Below, piece after piece: positions 17,248-27,681 of a DNA stretch of 64,000 bases. How positions within the stretch are numbered: the stretch's first letter is position 1; each line of letters starts with the position of its first letter. The notes beneath the pieces were generated by a model, which saw only the letters and a list, made by a program, of their open reading frames with translations, searched no databases and had not been told where the DNA came from. The translations under genes and the position numbers were made by a program. Origin of the DNA: an uncultured Prevotellaceae bacterium (lineage in GTDB: Bacteria; Bacteroidota; Bacteroidia; Bacteroidales; Bacteroidaceae); the NCBI GenBank assembly GCA_902774795.1, contig CACYKA010000022.1, positions 27,719-91,718 of the forward strand, given 5' to 3'.

Positions 17248-17811
17248 ATGGAAATTATACTGAAAGAAGATATCATCGGTCTTGGTTTCAAGAACGACAT
17301 CGTAAACGTTAAGTCTGGTTACGGACGTAACTACCTCATCCCAACAGGCAAGGCTGTTATCGCATCACCATCAGCTAAGAAGGTGCTGGCAGAGAACCTG
17401 AAGCAGCAGGCTCACAAGCTTGCCAAGATTCTTGAGAACGCAGAGAAGGAAGCAGCTGCTCTGAACGGCGTATCACTCGAGATCAAGGCTAAGGTTAGTG
17501 CAACAGGCGTTCTGTACGGTTCTGTTAACACAAGCACTATCGTTGAGGAACTCGCTAAGAAGGGTATCACCGTTGACAGAAAGAAGGTCGTTATGAAAGA
17601 CATCAAGACTGTTGGTGAATACGCTGCTACCGTTATCTTCCACAAGGAAGTAAGCGTAGAGATTCCTGTAACTGTACTTGCTGAAGGTGGTGAATTCGAA
17701 GAGAAGAAGGCTGAAGCACCAAAGGCAGAAGTTAAGGCAGAGGTAGAAGCTGAGCCTGTAGTTGAAGCTCCTGAAGTGGAGGAAGAGGCACAGGAAGAGG
17801 CTGCTGAATAA
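17248..17811 (+). CDS. rplI: 50S ribosomal protein L9
   Basis: L9 of the large subunit: MEIILKEDIIGLGFKNDIV and GYGRNYLIPTGKAV are the classic N-terminal domain, followed by the long helix and the C-terminal domain (LEIKAKVSATGVLYGSVNTSTIVEEL). At 187 residues it is about 40 longer than E. coli L9, because of an acidic, Ala/Glu/Val-rich tail (from about residue 150), which is common in Bacteroidetes L9. A good Shine-Dalgarno-like GGAGG lies 13 bp before the ATG. It ends the operon; a terminator follows. Confidence 0.97.
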   Translation: MEIILKEDIIGLGFKNDIVNVKSGYGRNYLIPTGKAVIASPSAKKVLAENLKQQAHKLAKILENAEKEAAALNGVSLEIKAKVSATGVLYGSVNTSTIVEELAKKGITVDRKKVVMKDIKTVGEYAATVIFHKEVSVEIPVTVLAEGGEFEEKKAEAPKAEVKAEVEAEPVVEAPEVEEEAQEEAAE

Positions 17812-17834
17812 GAAAAATATTTATTACATAAATA

Positions 17835-17871
17835 AATCGCATTAAGGCTATAAACCTTAGTGCGATTTTTT
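17835..17871 (+). terminator. Terminator after rplI
   Basis: AATCGCA-T-TAAGG pairs with CCTTA-G-TGCGATT (17835-17867) and runs into six T. It lies 24 bp past the rplI stop. Confidence 0.85.
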
Positions 17872-17965
17872 GTTTTCGCAAGCTACTGAATTGATATATA
17901 TTATTTTATCATCATCTTTCCTTTAAAAAATTAATAAGGTGTGAAATCTTTTTATATTTTTTTTG

Positions 17966-17973
17966 TACCTTTG
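17966..17973 (+). promoter_or_regulatory. -7 element for the glycogen operon
   Basis: TACCTTTG lies 56 bp upstream of the glycogen synthase ATG. Confidence 0.7.
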
Positions 17974-18028
17974 CAGTCGTTTTAAAGAAGGATATTACAA
18001 AATTTTGAAAATTTGAGTATTGTATTTT

Positions 18029-19660
18029 ATGATAAAACCTGATTACATCTTTGAATCTTCTTGGGAAGTCTGCAATAAGGTTGGCGGCATATATACCGTT
18101 CTGTCAACTCGTGCAAAAACACTTCAGGACAATTTTTCCGACCGTATCATCTTCATTGGCCCTGATTGCTGGGGCAAAAAGAAATGTCCGTTCTTCATTC
18201 AGGATAACAGCATTCTGGCTGACTGGCAGAAAGAGACATCACTCAAGGTGAAGGTAGGACGCTGGGACATTCCAGGACATCCAATCTCAATACTGGTAGA
18301 TTTCAATCCTTTCTATTCAGAGAAAGACACAATATATGGCAAACTGTGGGAAGACTTTCAAGTTGATTCCCTGCACGCATACGGCGACTATGACGAGGCA
18401 AGCATGTTCTCATACGCAGCAGGCCTTGTCGTTGAAAGCCTTTACAACTTCCTGAAGCTCGAAGACAAAAAGGTTATATATCAGGCAAACGAATGGATGT
18501 GCGGACTGGGTGCTCTCTACATCAAGAAGAACATTCCGGCCATCGGCACTATCTTCACCACACATGCTACCAGCATCGGACGCTCGATTGCCGGCAACAA
18601 CAAACCTCTCTATGAATATCTGTGGGCTTACAACGGCAACCAGATGGCTGATGAGCTGAACATGCAGTCAAAGCACTCAATAGAAAAGCAGACAGCATGG
18701 AACGTCGATTGTTTTACAACAGTTTCAGACATCACAGCAACGGAATGTAAGGAACTTATCGACAAACCGGTTGACGTTGTTCTTCCTAACGGCTTTGAAG
18801 ATGACTTCGTTCCAAAGGGTGCAGAATTTACAAAGAAACGTAATGCTGCCCGCAAGGCCCTCTTGAAACTTGCAAATGCCCTGACAGGTAGTCAGTTCCC
18901 AGAAGATACCCTCATCGTTGGTACATCAGGACGCTATGAGTTCCGCAACAAGGGCATTGATGTCTTTGTAGAAGCAATGAACCGCCTGAACCACGACGAG
19001 CGTCTGAAGAAACAAGTTCTGGCATTCGTGGAAGTGCCTGCATGGGTAGGCGACCCGCGTCAGGACCTGCTCGACCGCCTGAACGACAAGAAGGCCAAGA
19101 GCTTTGATACTCCTCTGGAGAATCCGATGATAACACACTGCCTCCACAACATGTCAGAAGACAAAGTGCTCGGAATGATGAAGAACTACGACATGTGGAA
19201 CCGCAAGGAAGACAAGGTGAAGGTTATATTCATACCAAGTTACCTGAACGGCGACGACGGCATACTGAACATGCCTTACTATGACGTAATAATTGGCAAG
19301 GACCTGAGTGTCTATCCTTCATACTATGAGCCTTGGGGATATACTCCACTGGAGAGCGTGGCATTCAGCGTACCATGTATCACTACCGACCTTGCAGGAT
19401 TCGGCGTTTGGGCCAACACCGTAAAAGGAGCCTATTCTGAAATAGAAGACGGCGTAAAGACAATACATCGCACCGACTATAACTACTCTGAGGTTGCTGA
19501 CGCAGTTAAAGACACCGTTGTTCGCTATTCTGCTTTCACTCCTGCAGAGGTAAAGAAGTGTCGCAGCAATGCTCAGAAACTGTCAAAGAAAGCCCTGTGG
19601 AAGGAGTTTATCAAATACTACTACCAGGCATACGACTTCGCATTGAGCAACAAGAAATAA
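18029..19660 (+). CDS. Glycogen synthase, GT3 (eukaryote-like) type
   Basis: It extends alpha-1,4-glucan chains, with UDP-glucose expected from the GT3 family. The N-terminus YIFESSWEVCNKVGGIYTVLSTRA matches the KVGGIYTV donor-site motif of animal/fungal-type synthases rather than bacterial GlgA (KTGGLGDV). FTTHATSIGRS, VLPNGFE and the late YPSYYEPWGYTPLES (the GT3 catalytic Glu region) agree. I begin at ATG 18029, nine bases after a TTG in the same frame. The 543 residues are shorter than yeast Gsy, as usual for Bacteroidetes. It is followed 39 bp later by a glucan phosphorylase, so synthesis and breakdown are encoded together. Confidence 0.9.
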   Translation: MIKPDYIFESSWEVCNKVGGIYTVLSTRAKTLQDNFSDRIIFIGPDCWGKKKCPFFIQDNSILADWQKETSLKVKVGRWDIPGHPISILVDFNPFYSEKDTIYGKLWEDFQVDSLHAYGDYDEASMFSYAAGLVVESLYNFLKLEDKKVIYQANEWMCGLGALYIKKNIPAIGTIFTTHATSIGRSIAGNNKPLYEYLWAYNGNQMADELNMQSKHSIEKQTAWNVDCFTTVSDITATECKELIDKPVDVVLPNGFEDDFVPKGAEFTKKRNAARKALLKLANALTGSQFPEDTLIVGTSGRYEFRNKGIDVFVEAMNRLNHDERLKKQVLAFVEVPAWVGDPRQDLLDRLNDKKAKSFDTPLENPMITHCLHNMSEDKVLGMMKNYDMWNRKEDKVKVIFIPSYLNGDDGILNMPYYDVIIGKDLSVYPSYYEPWGYTPLESVAFSVPCITTDLAGFGVWANTVKGAYSEIEDGVKTIHRTDYNYSEVADAVKDTVVRYSAFTPAEVKKCRSNAQKLSKKALWKEFIKYYYQAYDFALSNKK

Positions 19661-19699
19661 AGAAAATAATAACAAAAAAATAAATTCACACAAAAAATT

Positions 19700-22261
19700 A
19701 TGAAAATTAAATCAGCTTATTCGAATACTCCTATATGGAAGGAGTTTAACGTAAAGTCAACCCTCCCAAAGGAGTTAGAATGCCTCGACGAAATTGCTCA
19801 CAACATGTGGTGGGTATGGAACTATGATGCCCGCGACCTTTTCCGCTCTCTCGACCCGGAAATCTATGATAAGGTAGAGCACAATCCTGTGCAGCTGCTT
19901 GAGCGTCTTTCCTACGAGCGCAAAAAAGAGATTGTGAAGGATAAAATGATTATGGCAAACGTACATGCCGTTTATACTCATTTCAAGGATTATATGTCAG
20001 TTAAGCCTGACACCAGCCGTCCTTCCGTAGCATACTTCTCAATGGAGTTTGGTATTCACAACTCCCTGAAGATATACTCTGGCGGTCTCGGCATGCTGGC
20101 TGGTGACTATATCAAGGAGGCTTCTGACTCTAACGTTGACATGTGCGGTATCGGTTTCCTGTATCGCTTCGGCTATTTCAAGCAGAGCCTGTCAATGGAC
20201 GGTCAGCAGATTGCCAACTATGACGCACAGAACTTCAACTCACTGCCTATCACCAAGACACTCGACAAGGACGGCAAGCAGGTTGTCGTTGACGTTCCTT
20301 ATATGAACTACAACGTTCATGCACTTGTATGGCAGGCTAACGTTGGTCGTGTGAAGCTCTATCTGCTCGACACAGACAATGATCTGAACTCTGAATACGA
20401 TCGTCCTATCACCCACGCTCTCTATGGTGGTGACTGGGAGAACCGTCTGAAGCAGGAAATTCTGCTCGGTATCGGTGGTATACTGATGCTTGAGAAGCTT
20501 GGAATCAAGAAGCAGGTTTACCATTGCAACGAGGGTCATGCTGCCCTGTGCAACCTGGAACGTCTCGTTTCTTATGTAAAGAGCGGTCTGTCATTCAACC
20601 AGGCTATGGAGGTAGTACGCGCTTCTTCTCTCTATACCGTACACACTCCTGTTCCTGCTGGTCACGACTACTTCGACAAAGACCTCTTCGGCAAGTACAT
20701 GGGCGGCTATGCTGACATGCTGGGCATCTCATGGAAAGAGTTCATCGGCATGGGTCGCGTTAACCCTGAAGATGACAACGAGAAGTTCTGTATGTCAACC
20801 TTCGCATGTAACACCTGTCAGGAGGTTAATGGTGTATCTATGCTTCACGGCTGGGTATCACAGAAGATGTTCGCAGGTATCTGGAACGGTTACTATCCAG
20901 AAGAGAACCACGTAGGATATGTCACCAACGGCGTACACTTCCCATCATGGTGTGCTACTGAGTGGAGACAGGTTTATGACAATTATCTGAAGGCTGGCTT
21001 CTATCAGGATCAGTCTAACGAAGACCTCTGGCACGGCATCTACGACTGCCCTGACACAGAGATTTGGGCTACACGTATGGCCCTGAAGGAGAAGCTTATC
21101 AAGTATATCCGTGACAAGTTTGCTGAGTCTTGGCTGAAGAATCAGGGTGACCCTGCACGTGTTGTCTCTCTGCTTGAGCGCATCACTCCTAACGCTCTGA
21201 TGATTGGCTTCTGCCGTCGTTTCGCTACTTACAAGCGTGCTCACCTGCTCTTCACAGACCTTGAGCGTCTGTCAAAGATTGTGAACAACCCTGATAAGCC
21301 AGTATTGTTCTTCTTCTCTGGTAAGGCTCACCCAGCAGACGGTGCAGGACAGGGACTGATCAAGCGCATCTACGAGATTTCACAGCGCCCAGAGTTCCTC
21401 GGAAAGATTATCTTCCTTGAGGACTACGACTACCAGCTGGCACGCCGCCTTGTTTCTGGCGTTGATATCTGGATGAATACTCCTACACGTCCACTTGAGG
21501 CATCAGGTACATCTGGCGAGAAGGCTGAGATGAACGGTGTCGTAAACCTCTCTGTCCTCGACGGATGGTGGGTAGAAGGCTATCGCAAGGGTGCCGGTTG
21601 GGCTCTGAAGCAGGAGCGCACATACGAGAACCAGGCTTACCAGGATCAGCTTGACGCTACAACAATATACAACCTCCTTGAGAACGAAATCGTTCCAATG
21701 TACTACGACAAGGACAAGAACGGCCTCTCTAAGGACTGGATACAGGTAGTTAAGAACTCTATCGCAACAATCGCTCCTCACTACACCATGAAGCGTCAGC
21801 TTGACGACTACTACTCAAAGTTCTATACCAAGCTGGCTGAGCGTTCAAAGAAGATCAACGCTAAGGACTATAGCCTTGCTAAGGAGATTGCTCTTTGGAA
21901 GGAGACAGTTGCTGAGCGCTGGGACAGCATCGAGGTTGTTTCTCGTGATGCCAAGGGCTTCGACGATGGTGCAGAGACAGGTAAGACATACACTATACAG
22001 TATGTTATCAACGAACAGGGACTTAAAGATGCTGTAGGCATGGAACTGGTTTGCCTGAAGAACGACCAGGATCCTTCTGACCGCCGTATTAACCTCATCA
22101 AGCCATTCAAGATGGTGAAGTGCGAAGGCAACAACTACACCTTCGAGTGCGAATTCTCTACATCAATGGCTGGAAACTGGAAGGTTTGCGTGCGTATGTT
22201 CCCTAAGAACGACCTGCTTCCACACCGTCAGGACTTCTGCTACGTTAAGTGGCTCGACTAA
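19700..22261 (+). CDS. glgP: Alpha-glucan (glycogen) phosphorylase, GT35
   Basis: It releases glucose 1-phosphate from glycogen or maltodextrin using pyridoxal phosphate. This is the shorter Thermotoga-like class: 853 residues, with [34 protein letters not shown] near residues 110-145 and the PLP-lysine region [18 protein letters not shown]. The N-terminal 100 residues carry the family's DUF3417 region ([19 protein letters not shown]). The C-terminal 80 residues form an extra beta-rich extension. It is 39 bp downstream of the glycogen synthase, most likely one transcript from the promoter at 17966. Confidence 0.95.
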   Translation: MKIKSAYSNTPIWKEFNVKSTLPKELECLDEIAHNMWWVWNYDARDLFRSLDPEIYDKVEHNPVQLLERLSYERKKEIVKDKMIMANVHAVYTHFKDYMSVKPDTSRPSVAYFSMEFGIHNSLKIYSGGLGMLAGDYIKEASDSNVDMCGIGFLYRFGYFKQSLSMDGQQIANYDAQNFNSLPITKTLDKDGKQVVVDVPYMNYNVHALVWQANVGRVKLYLLDTDNDLNSEYDRPITHALYGGDWENRLKQEILLGIGGILMLEKLGIKKQVYHCNEGHAALCNLERLVSYVKSGLSFNQAMEVVRASSLYTVHTPVPAGHDYFDKDLFGKYMGGYADMLGISWKEFIGMGRVNPEDDNEKFCMSTFACNTCQEVNGVSMLHGWVSQKMFAGIWNGYYPEENHVGYVTNGVHFPSWCATEWRQVYDNYLKAGFYQDQSNEDLWHGIYDCPDTEIWATRMALKEKLIKYIRDKFAESWLKNQGDPARVVSLLERITPNALMIGFCRRFATYKRAHLLFTDLERLSKIVNNPDKPVLFFFSGKAHPADGAGQGLIKRIYEISQRPEFLGKIIFLEDYDYQLARRLVSGVDIWMNTPTRPLEASGTSGEKAEMNGVVNLSVLDGWWVEGYRKGAGWALKQERTYENQAYQDQLDATTIYNLLENEIVPMYYDKDKNGLSKDWIQVVKNSIATIAPHYTMKRQLDDYYSKFYTKLAERSKKINAKDYSLAKEIALWKETVAERWDSIEVVSRDAKGFDDGAETGKTYTIQYVINEQGLKDAVGMELVCLKNDQDPSDRRINLIKPFKMVKCEGNNYTFECEFSTSMAGNWKVCVRMFPKNDLLPHRQDFCYVKWLD

Positions 22262-22304
22262 TAAAGAATATTTCTCCCCCTAATCCGTAATTATGTAAAT
22301 CTGC

Positions 22305-23231
22305 GTGAAGACACTTTGGAATACCATAAACGGAATACATCGCATTGAGGCATGGGAGCCCAATTGCTGGATGCAATATACATGTCCCTCTGAGGCAGAT
22401 CAGAAGGAGATGGTGGAAACCTATCAGATTCCTGAATACTTCCTTTCGGATATCAGTGATGCTGATGAGAGAGCACGTTTCGAGTACGAGGAAGGATGGC
22501 AGCTTGTCATCCTCCGAATACCGTACATGAAGGAGATAAAGTCGCGTACCCCCTACACCACGGTGCCTCTGGGCATCATGCACAAGGGTGACGTACTCAT
22601 CTCGGTCTGCTATTTCGAGACAGACATGATGATTGACTTTGTCTCTTATCAGGAACGACGACGACAGGGGTTCACCGACTATGTAGATATGATATTCCGC
22701 TTGTTCCTGTGCACCTCCGTATGGTATCTTAAGCGCCTGAAGCAGATAAGTTTCCTCCTTAACAGAGCGAAGCGCAACATGGATCATGGAGTAGATAATA
22801 CATCGCTTGTAAATCTGTCACGCCTGCAGGACTCCCTGACTTACTTCGAGACATCCATCCGAGGCAACGAGACACTCCTGCAGAAGCTGAAGTTCAAACT
22901 GCCTGTGGACGAACTGGACGTTGATCTCATTGAAGACGTCACCATCGAGATGGCACAGGCACGTGAGACGGCTCATATCTATTCTGAAATCCTTGAGTCA
23001 ACGATGAATACGTACACCTCTATCATCAACAACAACATGAATACCATCATCCGTACGCTCACATCGTTCTCTATCATCCTGATGTTCCCCACCCTCGTGG
23101 CATCGCTGTTTGGCATGAACCTTATCAACGGCATGGAAAGCAACACTATGGGGTTCCCCATTGCCATCGGCATCAGCCTTATCATAAGCGTCGGGAGCTG
23201 GTTCATACTAAGATGGAAAAATCTGCTGTAA
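22305..23231 (+). CDS. corA: CorA family divalent cation transporter
   Basis: An inner-membrane Mg2+ (or Co2+/Ni2+/Zn2+) channel. The C-terminal region has two helices with the GMN signature between them (SLFGMNLINGM, near residue 275), as required for CorA selectivity. The long preceding region is the usual cytoplasmic funnel, with a coiled-coil-like helix (SRLQDSLTYFETSIRGNETLLQKLK). The only in-frame start that covers the family N-terminus is a GTG at 22305; no ATG fits. It begins 44 bp after glgP and is 3 bp before the GSCFA gene. 308 residues is normal. Confidence 0.92.
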   Translation: MKTLWNTINGIHRIEAWEPNCWMQYTCPSEADQKEMVETYQIPEYFLSDISDADERARFEYEEGWQLVILRIPYMKEIKSRTPYTTVPLGIMHKGDVLISVCYFETDMMIDFVSYQERRRQGFTDYVDMIFRLFLCTSVWYLKRLKQISFLLNRAKRNMDHGVDNTSLVNLSRLQDSLTYFETSIRGNETLLQKLKFKLPVDELDVDLIEDVTIEMAQARETAHIYSEILESTMNTYTSIINNNMNTIIRTLTSFSIILMFPTLVASLFGMNLINGMESNTMGFPIAIGISLIISVGSWFILRWKNLL

Positions 23232-23234
23232 CAC

Positions 23235-24044
23235 ATGACTCTGCAAACGACAGTAAGAATACCAAAAGCGAATTTTGAAATAAGGCCCACGGACAAACTC
23301 TTGTTCGTGGGTTCTTGCTTTGCCGACAGGATTGGCGGCATCTTTCGCGATAATCACTTCAATGCCGTTGTCAATCCTTACGGCGTGATGTACAATCCTG
23401 CCAGCGTGCTGCATACTATTGAGAAGTTGCACGATGCGGGCCAAAAGTTCGACACTGCCTTTATTACATTGGGCACAAACCACGTTTATATTCTTAATGA
23501 GACGGGCGAGATTGTCGATAACTGCCAAAAACGTCCATCCATTCTCTTTACCGAGAAGGAACTTTCCATAGAAGAGTGTGCCGCATATCTCCGACAATGT
23601 GTGTCCCTGCTGCGTGAGGACAACCCCGATGTTAACGTGGTCTTCACAGTCAGCCCCATACGCTACGCCAAGTACGGCTTCCACGAAAGCCAACTCTCCA
23701 AAGCTACCTTACTATTAGCAATTAATTTTCAATTTTCAATTCTCAATTCTCAATTGTCAATTAATTACTTCCCCTCATACGAGATTATGATGGACGAGTT
23801 GCGCGACTACCGCTTCTACGCCAACGATATGTTACACCCCTCCGACCTTGCTGTGCAGTATATCTACGAACGTTTCCGCGAGACATACTTCTCCATCAAT
23901 GCCAAGGCGATGGAAGTAGAGTGGCAGCCCATCAAAAAAGCACTCAGCCACCGTCCTTTCAATGCCGACAGCGAGGAATACAAAGCATTCATAGCCAAGG
24001 CCAAGGCCGACGAGGAAGCCTTCTGCAAAAGATGGAAATTATAA
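23235..24044 (+). CDS. GSCFA domain protein with an in-frame repeat array
   Basis: A GSCFA-domain protein of the SGNH-hydrolase-like superfamily, whose biochemical role is unknown to me. The name motif is present as LLFVGSCFADRIGG (residues 23-36), with FDTAFITLGTNHVY, VFTVSPIRYAKYG and DMLHPSDLAVQYIYERF, the DxxHP motif expected in SGNH enzymes. Residues of about 165-178 (INFQFSILNSQLSIN) are coded by a heptamer array of the kind otherwise found between genes (see 23721-23766), between conserved LLLA and YFPSYE. The gene starts 3 bp after corA, and its end overlaps birA by 13 bp. Length 269 is somewhat short for the family (about 310-340). Confidence 0.88.
   Translation: MTLQTTVRIPKANFEIRPTDKLLFVGSCFADRIGGIFRDNHFNAVVNPYGVMYNPASVLHTIEKLHDAGQKFDTAFITLGTNHVYILNETGEIVDNCQKRPSILFTEKELSIEECAAYLRQCVSLLREDNPDVNVVFTVSPIRYAKYGFHESQLSKATLLLAINFQFSILNSQLSINYFPSYEIMMDELRDYRFYANDMLHPSDLAVQYIYERFRETYFSINAKAMEVEWQPIKKALSHRPFNADSEEYKAFIAKAKADEEAFCKRWKL
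23721..23766. repeat. Heptamer array inside the GSCFA reading frame
   Basis: AATTTTC, AATTTTC, AATTCTC, AATTCTC and AATTGTC follow one another with exact 7-bp period (23724-23758), then AATTAATT. The first three units equal those in the pta-ackA spacer. The reading frame stays open through it. Confidence 0.85.
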
Positions 24045-24736
24045 AGCTTACTGATACCGCCTCCACCAACGACTACCTGCTGGGTCTGAATACTGACCGC
24101 GACATCTGTGTCGTGGCTGACTATCAGAGTGCCGGCAAGGGTATGGGCTCCAATACATGGGAGAGTGAGCCAGGCAAGAACCTGCTCTTCTCAATTCTCG
24201 TACATCCTATCTGGCTTCCCGTCAGACAGCAGTATCTCCTCTCTATGGCAGAAGCCGTAGCTATTGTTGAGGTGCTGGGCGAGGGCTTTGAGATAAAGTG
24301 GCCCAACGACATTTATTATGGTGACAAAAAACTGTCCGGCACACGTATCGACGTAAATCTTCACGGCGGTCAGCTGCGTGATGTAATCATCGGTACTGGC
24401 ATCAACGTCAATCAGGAAGTTTTCGTCAGCGATGCTCCCAATCCGATATCCCTTAAGAATATTACTGGCACAGAGCACGACCGCGACACCCTACTCCGCA
24501 CCATCCTCTACCATTTCACATATTATTATAATATGGTACGCGAGGCTCCCGACAATATAGTGCACCTTTATCATGAGCATTTATACCGCCGCACGGGGCT
24601 GCATACTTTCACAGACAAGGATGGCACTTTTAAAGCTGAGATTGTCCGTGTAGCCGAGAATGGCTTCATAACTCTCCGCCGCACAGACAACACCCTCTCC
24701 CATTACGAATTCAAACAGCTCAGATTCTGCCTCTAA
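24032..24736 (+). CDS. birA: Biotin--[acetyl-CoA-carboxylase] ligase
   Basis: It activates biotin to biotinyl-AMP and attaches it to carrier lysines. The protein begins MEIIKLTDTASTND (the STN motif), followed by ADYQSAGKGMGSNTWESEPGKNL, the biotin-binding loop equivalent of QxxGRGRxGR-W, then KWPNDIYYGDKKLSG (the catalytic KWPND motif) and IGTGINVN. There is no N-terminal helix-turn-helix, so it is a group I ligase without repressor activity. The frame is open upstream to 23921, but the start at ATG 24032 is fixed by the family N-terminus. It overlaps the GSCFA gene by 13 bp. 234 residues. Confidence 0.95.
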   Translation: MEIIKLTDTASTNDYLLGLNTDRDICVVADYQSAGKGMGSNTWESEPGKNLLFSILVHPIWLPVRQQYLLSMAEAVAIVEVLGEGFEIKWPNDIYYGDKKLSGTRIDVNLHGGQLRDVIIGTGINVNQEVFVSDAPNPISLKNITGTEHDRDTLLRTILYHFTYYYNMVREAPDNIVHLYHEHLYRRTGLHTFTDKDGTFKAEIVRVAENGFITLRRTDNTLSHYEFKQLRFCL

Positions 24737-24760
24737 ACTTTATACGACGTACTGCCACAC

Positions 24761-24826
24761 ACGAGACGGCGTATCAAAGCCAACGAAACGCCGTATCAAT
24801 GACCACGAGACGGCGTTTCGAAAAAT
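24761..24826 (+). repeat. 22-bp repeat array, three copies, core near GATACGGCGTATC
   Basis: Copies begin at 24761, 24783 and 24805, exactly 22 bp apart, reading ACGAGACGGCGTATC, ACGAAACGCCGTATC and ACGAGACGGCGTTTC. The same unit occurs at 61031 and 62986. It lies just after birA. From here to 24957 I see nothing else in the non-coding DNA. Confidence 0.85.
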
Positions 24827-24933
24827 ACTCTTTGAGCCAGGGGAAATTTCTTCACTGATAAATGGTGCTTGCACTTGAAAATGCAAAAGAAAAGCAAGAA
24901 AATCACCCCCACTTGAAAAAAACTGTAATAAAA

Positions 24934-24965
24934 TTTGTTTTTTTGCTCACTTAATCGTAATTTTG
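24934..24965 (+). promoter_or_regulatory. Promoter upstream of the duplicated peptide/lipoprotein block
   Basis: TTTG (24934-24937), a 20-bp spacer and TAATTTTG (24958-24965) form a complete Bacteroidetes promoter. The first likely coding start downstream is at 25024 or 25209. Confidence 0.65.
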
Positions 24966-25023
24966 CAAACAGAAACGTTTAAATCTTATAGTCATGACAA
25001 CCATATAACTAAGAACATCTATC

Positions 25024-25212
25024 ATGGCAGACCTTGACAAGATGAACTTTGAAATGCTTGAAAGTGTTCGCACTAATCCCCTGACGGAAATTTTGCGCCA
25101 CACGACGCAGCAATGTCAGGCACGTTTGTGTCCCGTAACGGGATGCGGACGTGACTTTATGCGTACTTTTACTCTTAAACAATATTTTTTCAACAAAACA
25201 ATAAATTTATGA
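25024..25212 (+). CDS. Uncertain small ORF, 62 aa
   Basis: MADLDKMNFEMLESVRTNPLTEIL... is open for 62 codons right after a good promoter and ends across the ATG of the next small gene (overlap 25209-25212). It contains three Cys and no signal peptide. I recognise no family. It may instead be a leader: the stretch TCCCGTAACGGGA within it is an inverted repeat. Kept as a low-confidence gene. Confidence 0.3.
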   Translation: MADLDKMNFEMLESVRTNPLTEILRHTTQQCQARLCPVTGCGRDFMRTFTLKQYFFNKTINL

Positions 25213-25367
25213 AAAGAAAACATTATGAAAGGCCATCCCTTGAAGTGGTAGTGTTGAAACAAACCGGGATGCTCATGACGAGCGGAGACGAGGTGCTGCG
25301 TACGGACTATGGTGATCCAATAGAAGATACATGGGGAGAAGAAGAAAAATTAGTATTAGAGCCTTAA
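25209..25367 (+). CDS. Small KPSxEVV peptide, copy A (52 aa)
   Basis: A 52-residue peptide, MKRKHYERPSLEVVVLKQ, then TGMLMTSGDEVLRTDYGD and an acidic tail. It belongs with copy B at 27682 (nearly identical at DNA level over about 85 bp) and, by pattern, with the peptide at 48773: basic start, aromatic residue, KPS or NPA, a hydrophobic VVVL/VVVE strand, L(L/M) then a small residue plus GS/SGD, and an acidic tail. Such peptides are widespread but unnamed in Prevotella and Bacteroides, as far as I know. It lies 42 bp upstream of a secreted lipoprotein gene. No classical signal peptide is visible. Confidence 0.75.
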   Translation: MKRKHYERPSLEVVVLKQTGMLMTSGDEVLRTDYGDPIEDTWGEEEKLVLEP

Positions 25368-25409
25368 AGCTGTATTACGGGTATTAACAACAAAAACAGA
25401 AGAAAGACA

Positions 25410-27550
25410 ATGAGAACAAAGAATATCTTTAAGACTCTGGCTGCCCTGCTGATGGCATGTGTAGCCTTCACCGCATGTTCTGACAAAGACGGCCTGTCAC
25501 TACGATAAACAAGTACACCATGACTGTGAACGCCACGAAGGGCGACGAGGGCAGCACCCGCGCACTCGCATTGGACGGCAAGACGCTCAAGGTGAAGTGG
25601 GCTGATACAGACCAGGTGAGCGTATTCAAAGCAAAAACGACCACCCTGCTTGGCACGCTGACCGCTGCTGCCAGCGAGACGGCCACCACCACGCTGTCGG
25701 GCGACCTGACGGGTTCGGTGAACGTAGGCGACAAACTGCGCCTGCTCTTCCCTCGCGCCGACTGGACCTACGCCGACCAGAGTGGCGTGCTGCTCGGCGA
25801 CGGGAACTCCATTGAGAAGAACTACGACTATGCCATGGCTGACGTAACGGTAGCAGCGATAGACGGCTCCCATATCACGACTACTGCGGATGCCAACCTC
25901 GCCAGCCAGCAGGCCATCGTGAAGTTCATCCTGAAGAACAAGGACGGCGGCGCAGCCCTCAATGCCAAGAAACTAACTGTCACGGCAGCCAGCAACAAGT
26001 TGGTCACGAGTAAGAGAGTATCGGATAATAACTATTATTCCGGTTACACGGTTGACAGTGGCGGCGGCGGCATTAGTGGTGATGATCACACCCATCTTGT
26101 CGATGGCGATCCGAACACCAAGTGGTGTGACGACGCCAGTCGTCTCTGGTACATTGAGTTCCACACCGACGCTCCCGTTCAGGTGGACGGCTATATGTTC
26201 AGAACCGCTAATGACACTAAGAAGTATCCCAATCGTAACCCGAGGAGCTGGAAGCTGGAAGGTAAGGTGAACAAAGAGGACGACGAATGGACCACCATTG
26301 ACAGCAGGTACGACAACACCGATATGCCCGCATTGAATAATACCGAGCATGATTTTACTGCCTCTGCCCCAGGCACCTACCAGTATTTCTGTCTGACTAT
26401 CACAAACGTTCAAAGCGGCGATATCATGCAACTTTCGGAAATGAAACTGTTCTCCAAAGGTGCTGAAACTACGGAAATTACCGAATACGGCCCTATTAGC
26501 GCAACGCCTGACGCTGCTGCCAGTGAACTCACTGTAGCTCTACGCAACGAGAACGCCGGTGCCGACACCTATACCCTTACCGCCTACGACGGCAGTTTAT
26601 ACACCTTAGAGAAGGCGGGCGTCACCTTCGAGAACGGCAAATACTACGAGATCACGGCGAAGCTGACGGAACTGACAACAATAGACCTCTCGACCGTGAC
26701 GGAGAGTGAAATAACTGTCAGGAATGGCAACACCATCACTGGCACGCATGATCAAGAACTGAAGATTTTCATCGCCGACGGTGCCAATGTGACACTCGAC
26801 AACGTCAATATCACTAATGGCAGCATTGTCTGCAATGGCAATGCCAGCATTAACCTCGTGGGTACCAATACAATTACAGCACCTGCCAATTATGCTGCCG
26901 TCCAAATAGGCGACGAAGGCACCACGCTGACCATTTCGGGCACCGGTAGTCTCAACGCTACCGGTGGCGATGGTTCTGCTGGTATCGGAACGGGGTTGGC
27001 ACAAGATGAAGAAAAGACTGGTGGCAATATCACGATCAATGGCGGTACGATAACCGCTACCGGTGGCTATTACGGTGCCGGTATCGGATGCGGGCAGGCT
27101 AATTCAAAGACAGAGAACAACAATGCCGCCAATAAATGTGGCAATATCTCGATCACTGACGGTACGGTAACCGCTACTGGTGGCTTGACTGCTGCCGGTA
27201 TCGGAACGGGGGCTGCTGTTATAGGTTATGAAAATAGATTCGCCAGCGCTATTTGTGGCGATATCACAATCACTGGCGGTACGGTAACCGCTAATGGTGA
27301 CGTGGATGCTGCCGGTATCGGAACGGGGTCGATTACTACGCTATTGGGCGAAGGATCCGCTAAATGTGGCGCTATCACGATTACCAGCGACGTTACAAAA
27401 GTTACTGCATTTACTGCAACAACAGTCAGTGATGACGTTTGCAGTATAGGTAAGGCAGGTGATGAAGATTATGAATGCGGCACGATAACCATCGGCGGCA
27501 CGGAGTATCCCGACGGCATCAGCGACAACCCTTACACCTATAAGCCGTAA
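25410..27550 (+). pseudogene. Fimbrillin-like/F5-8C/repeat lipoprotein, copy A, frameshifted after the lipobox
   Basis: The leader frame from ATG 25410 codes the same lipoprotein signal as copy B (MRTKNIFKTLAALLMACV.., lipobox FTAC) but hits TAA at 25506 after 32 codons. The mature part continues in another frame, open from before the ATG at 25520 to 27550 (676 residues). The join lies near 25490. Domains of the body match copy B: a fimbrillin-like N-terminal region, an F5/8 type C (discoidin) domain (LVDGDPNTKWCDDASRLWYIEF to QLSEMKLFSK) and C-terminal repeats with ITINGGTITATGGYYGAGIG pattern. A one-base change would restore the frame. Without it the protein lacks an export signal. It could be a pseudogene, a phase-variable gene or a sequence error. 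Confidence 0.7.
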
Positions 27551-27561
27551 GGAACTCTCCC

Positions 27562-27604
27562 TCTCGCCCCGCATCGGAGCACACCGCAATGGTGCGGGGC
27601 GGGG
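27562..27604 (+). terminator. GC-rich hairpin after lipoprotein copy A
   Basis: CGCCCCGCA pairs with TGCGGGGCG around a long loop, 12 bp past the stop. There is no T-tract, so termination may be weak. Copy B has a similar structure. Confidence 0.45.
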
Positions 27605-27681
27605 GATTTCCCCAAACAGGCGCGTAATGGCGGAACAGAGTAATTATACATTATATTTATTACATTTTAAACAAAACAAAC

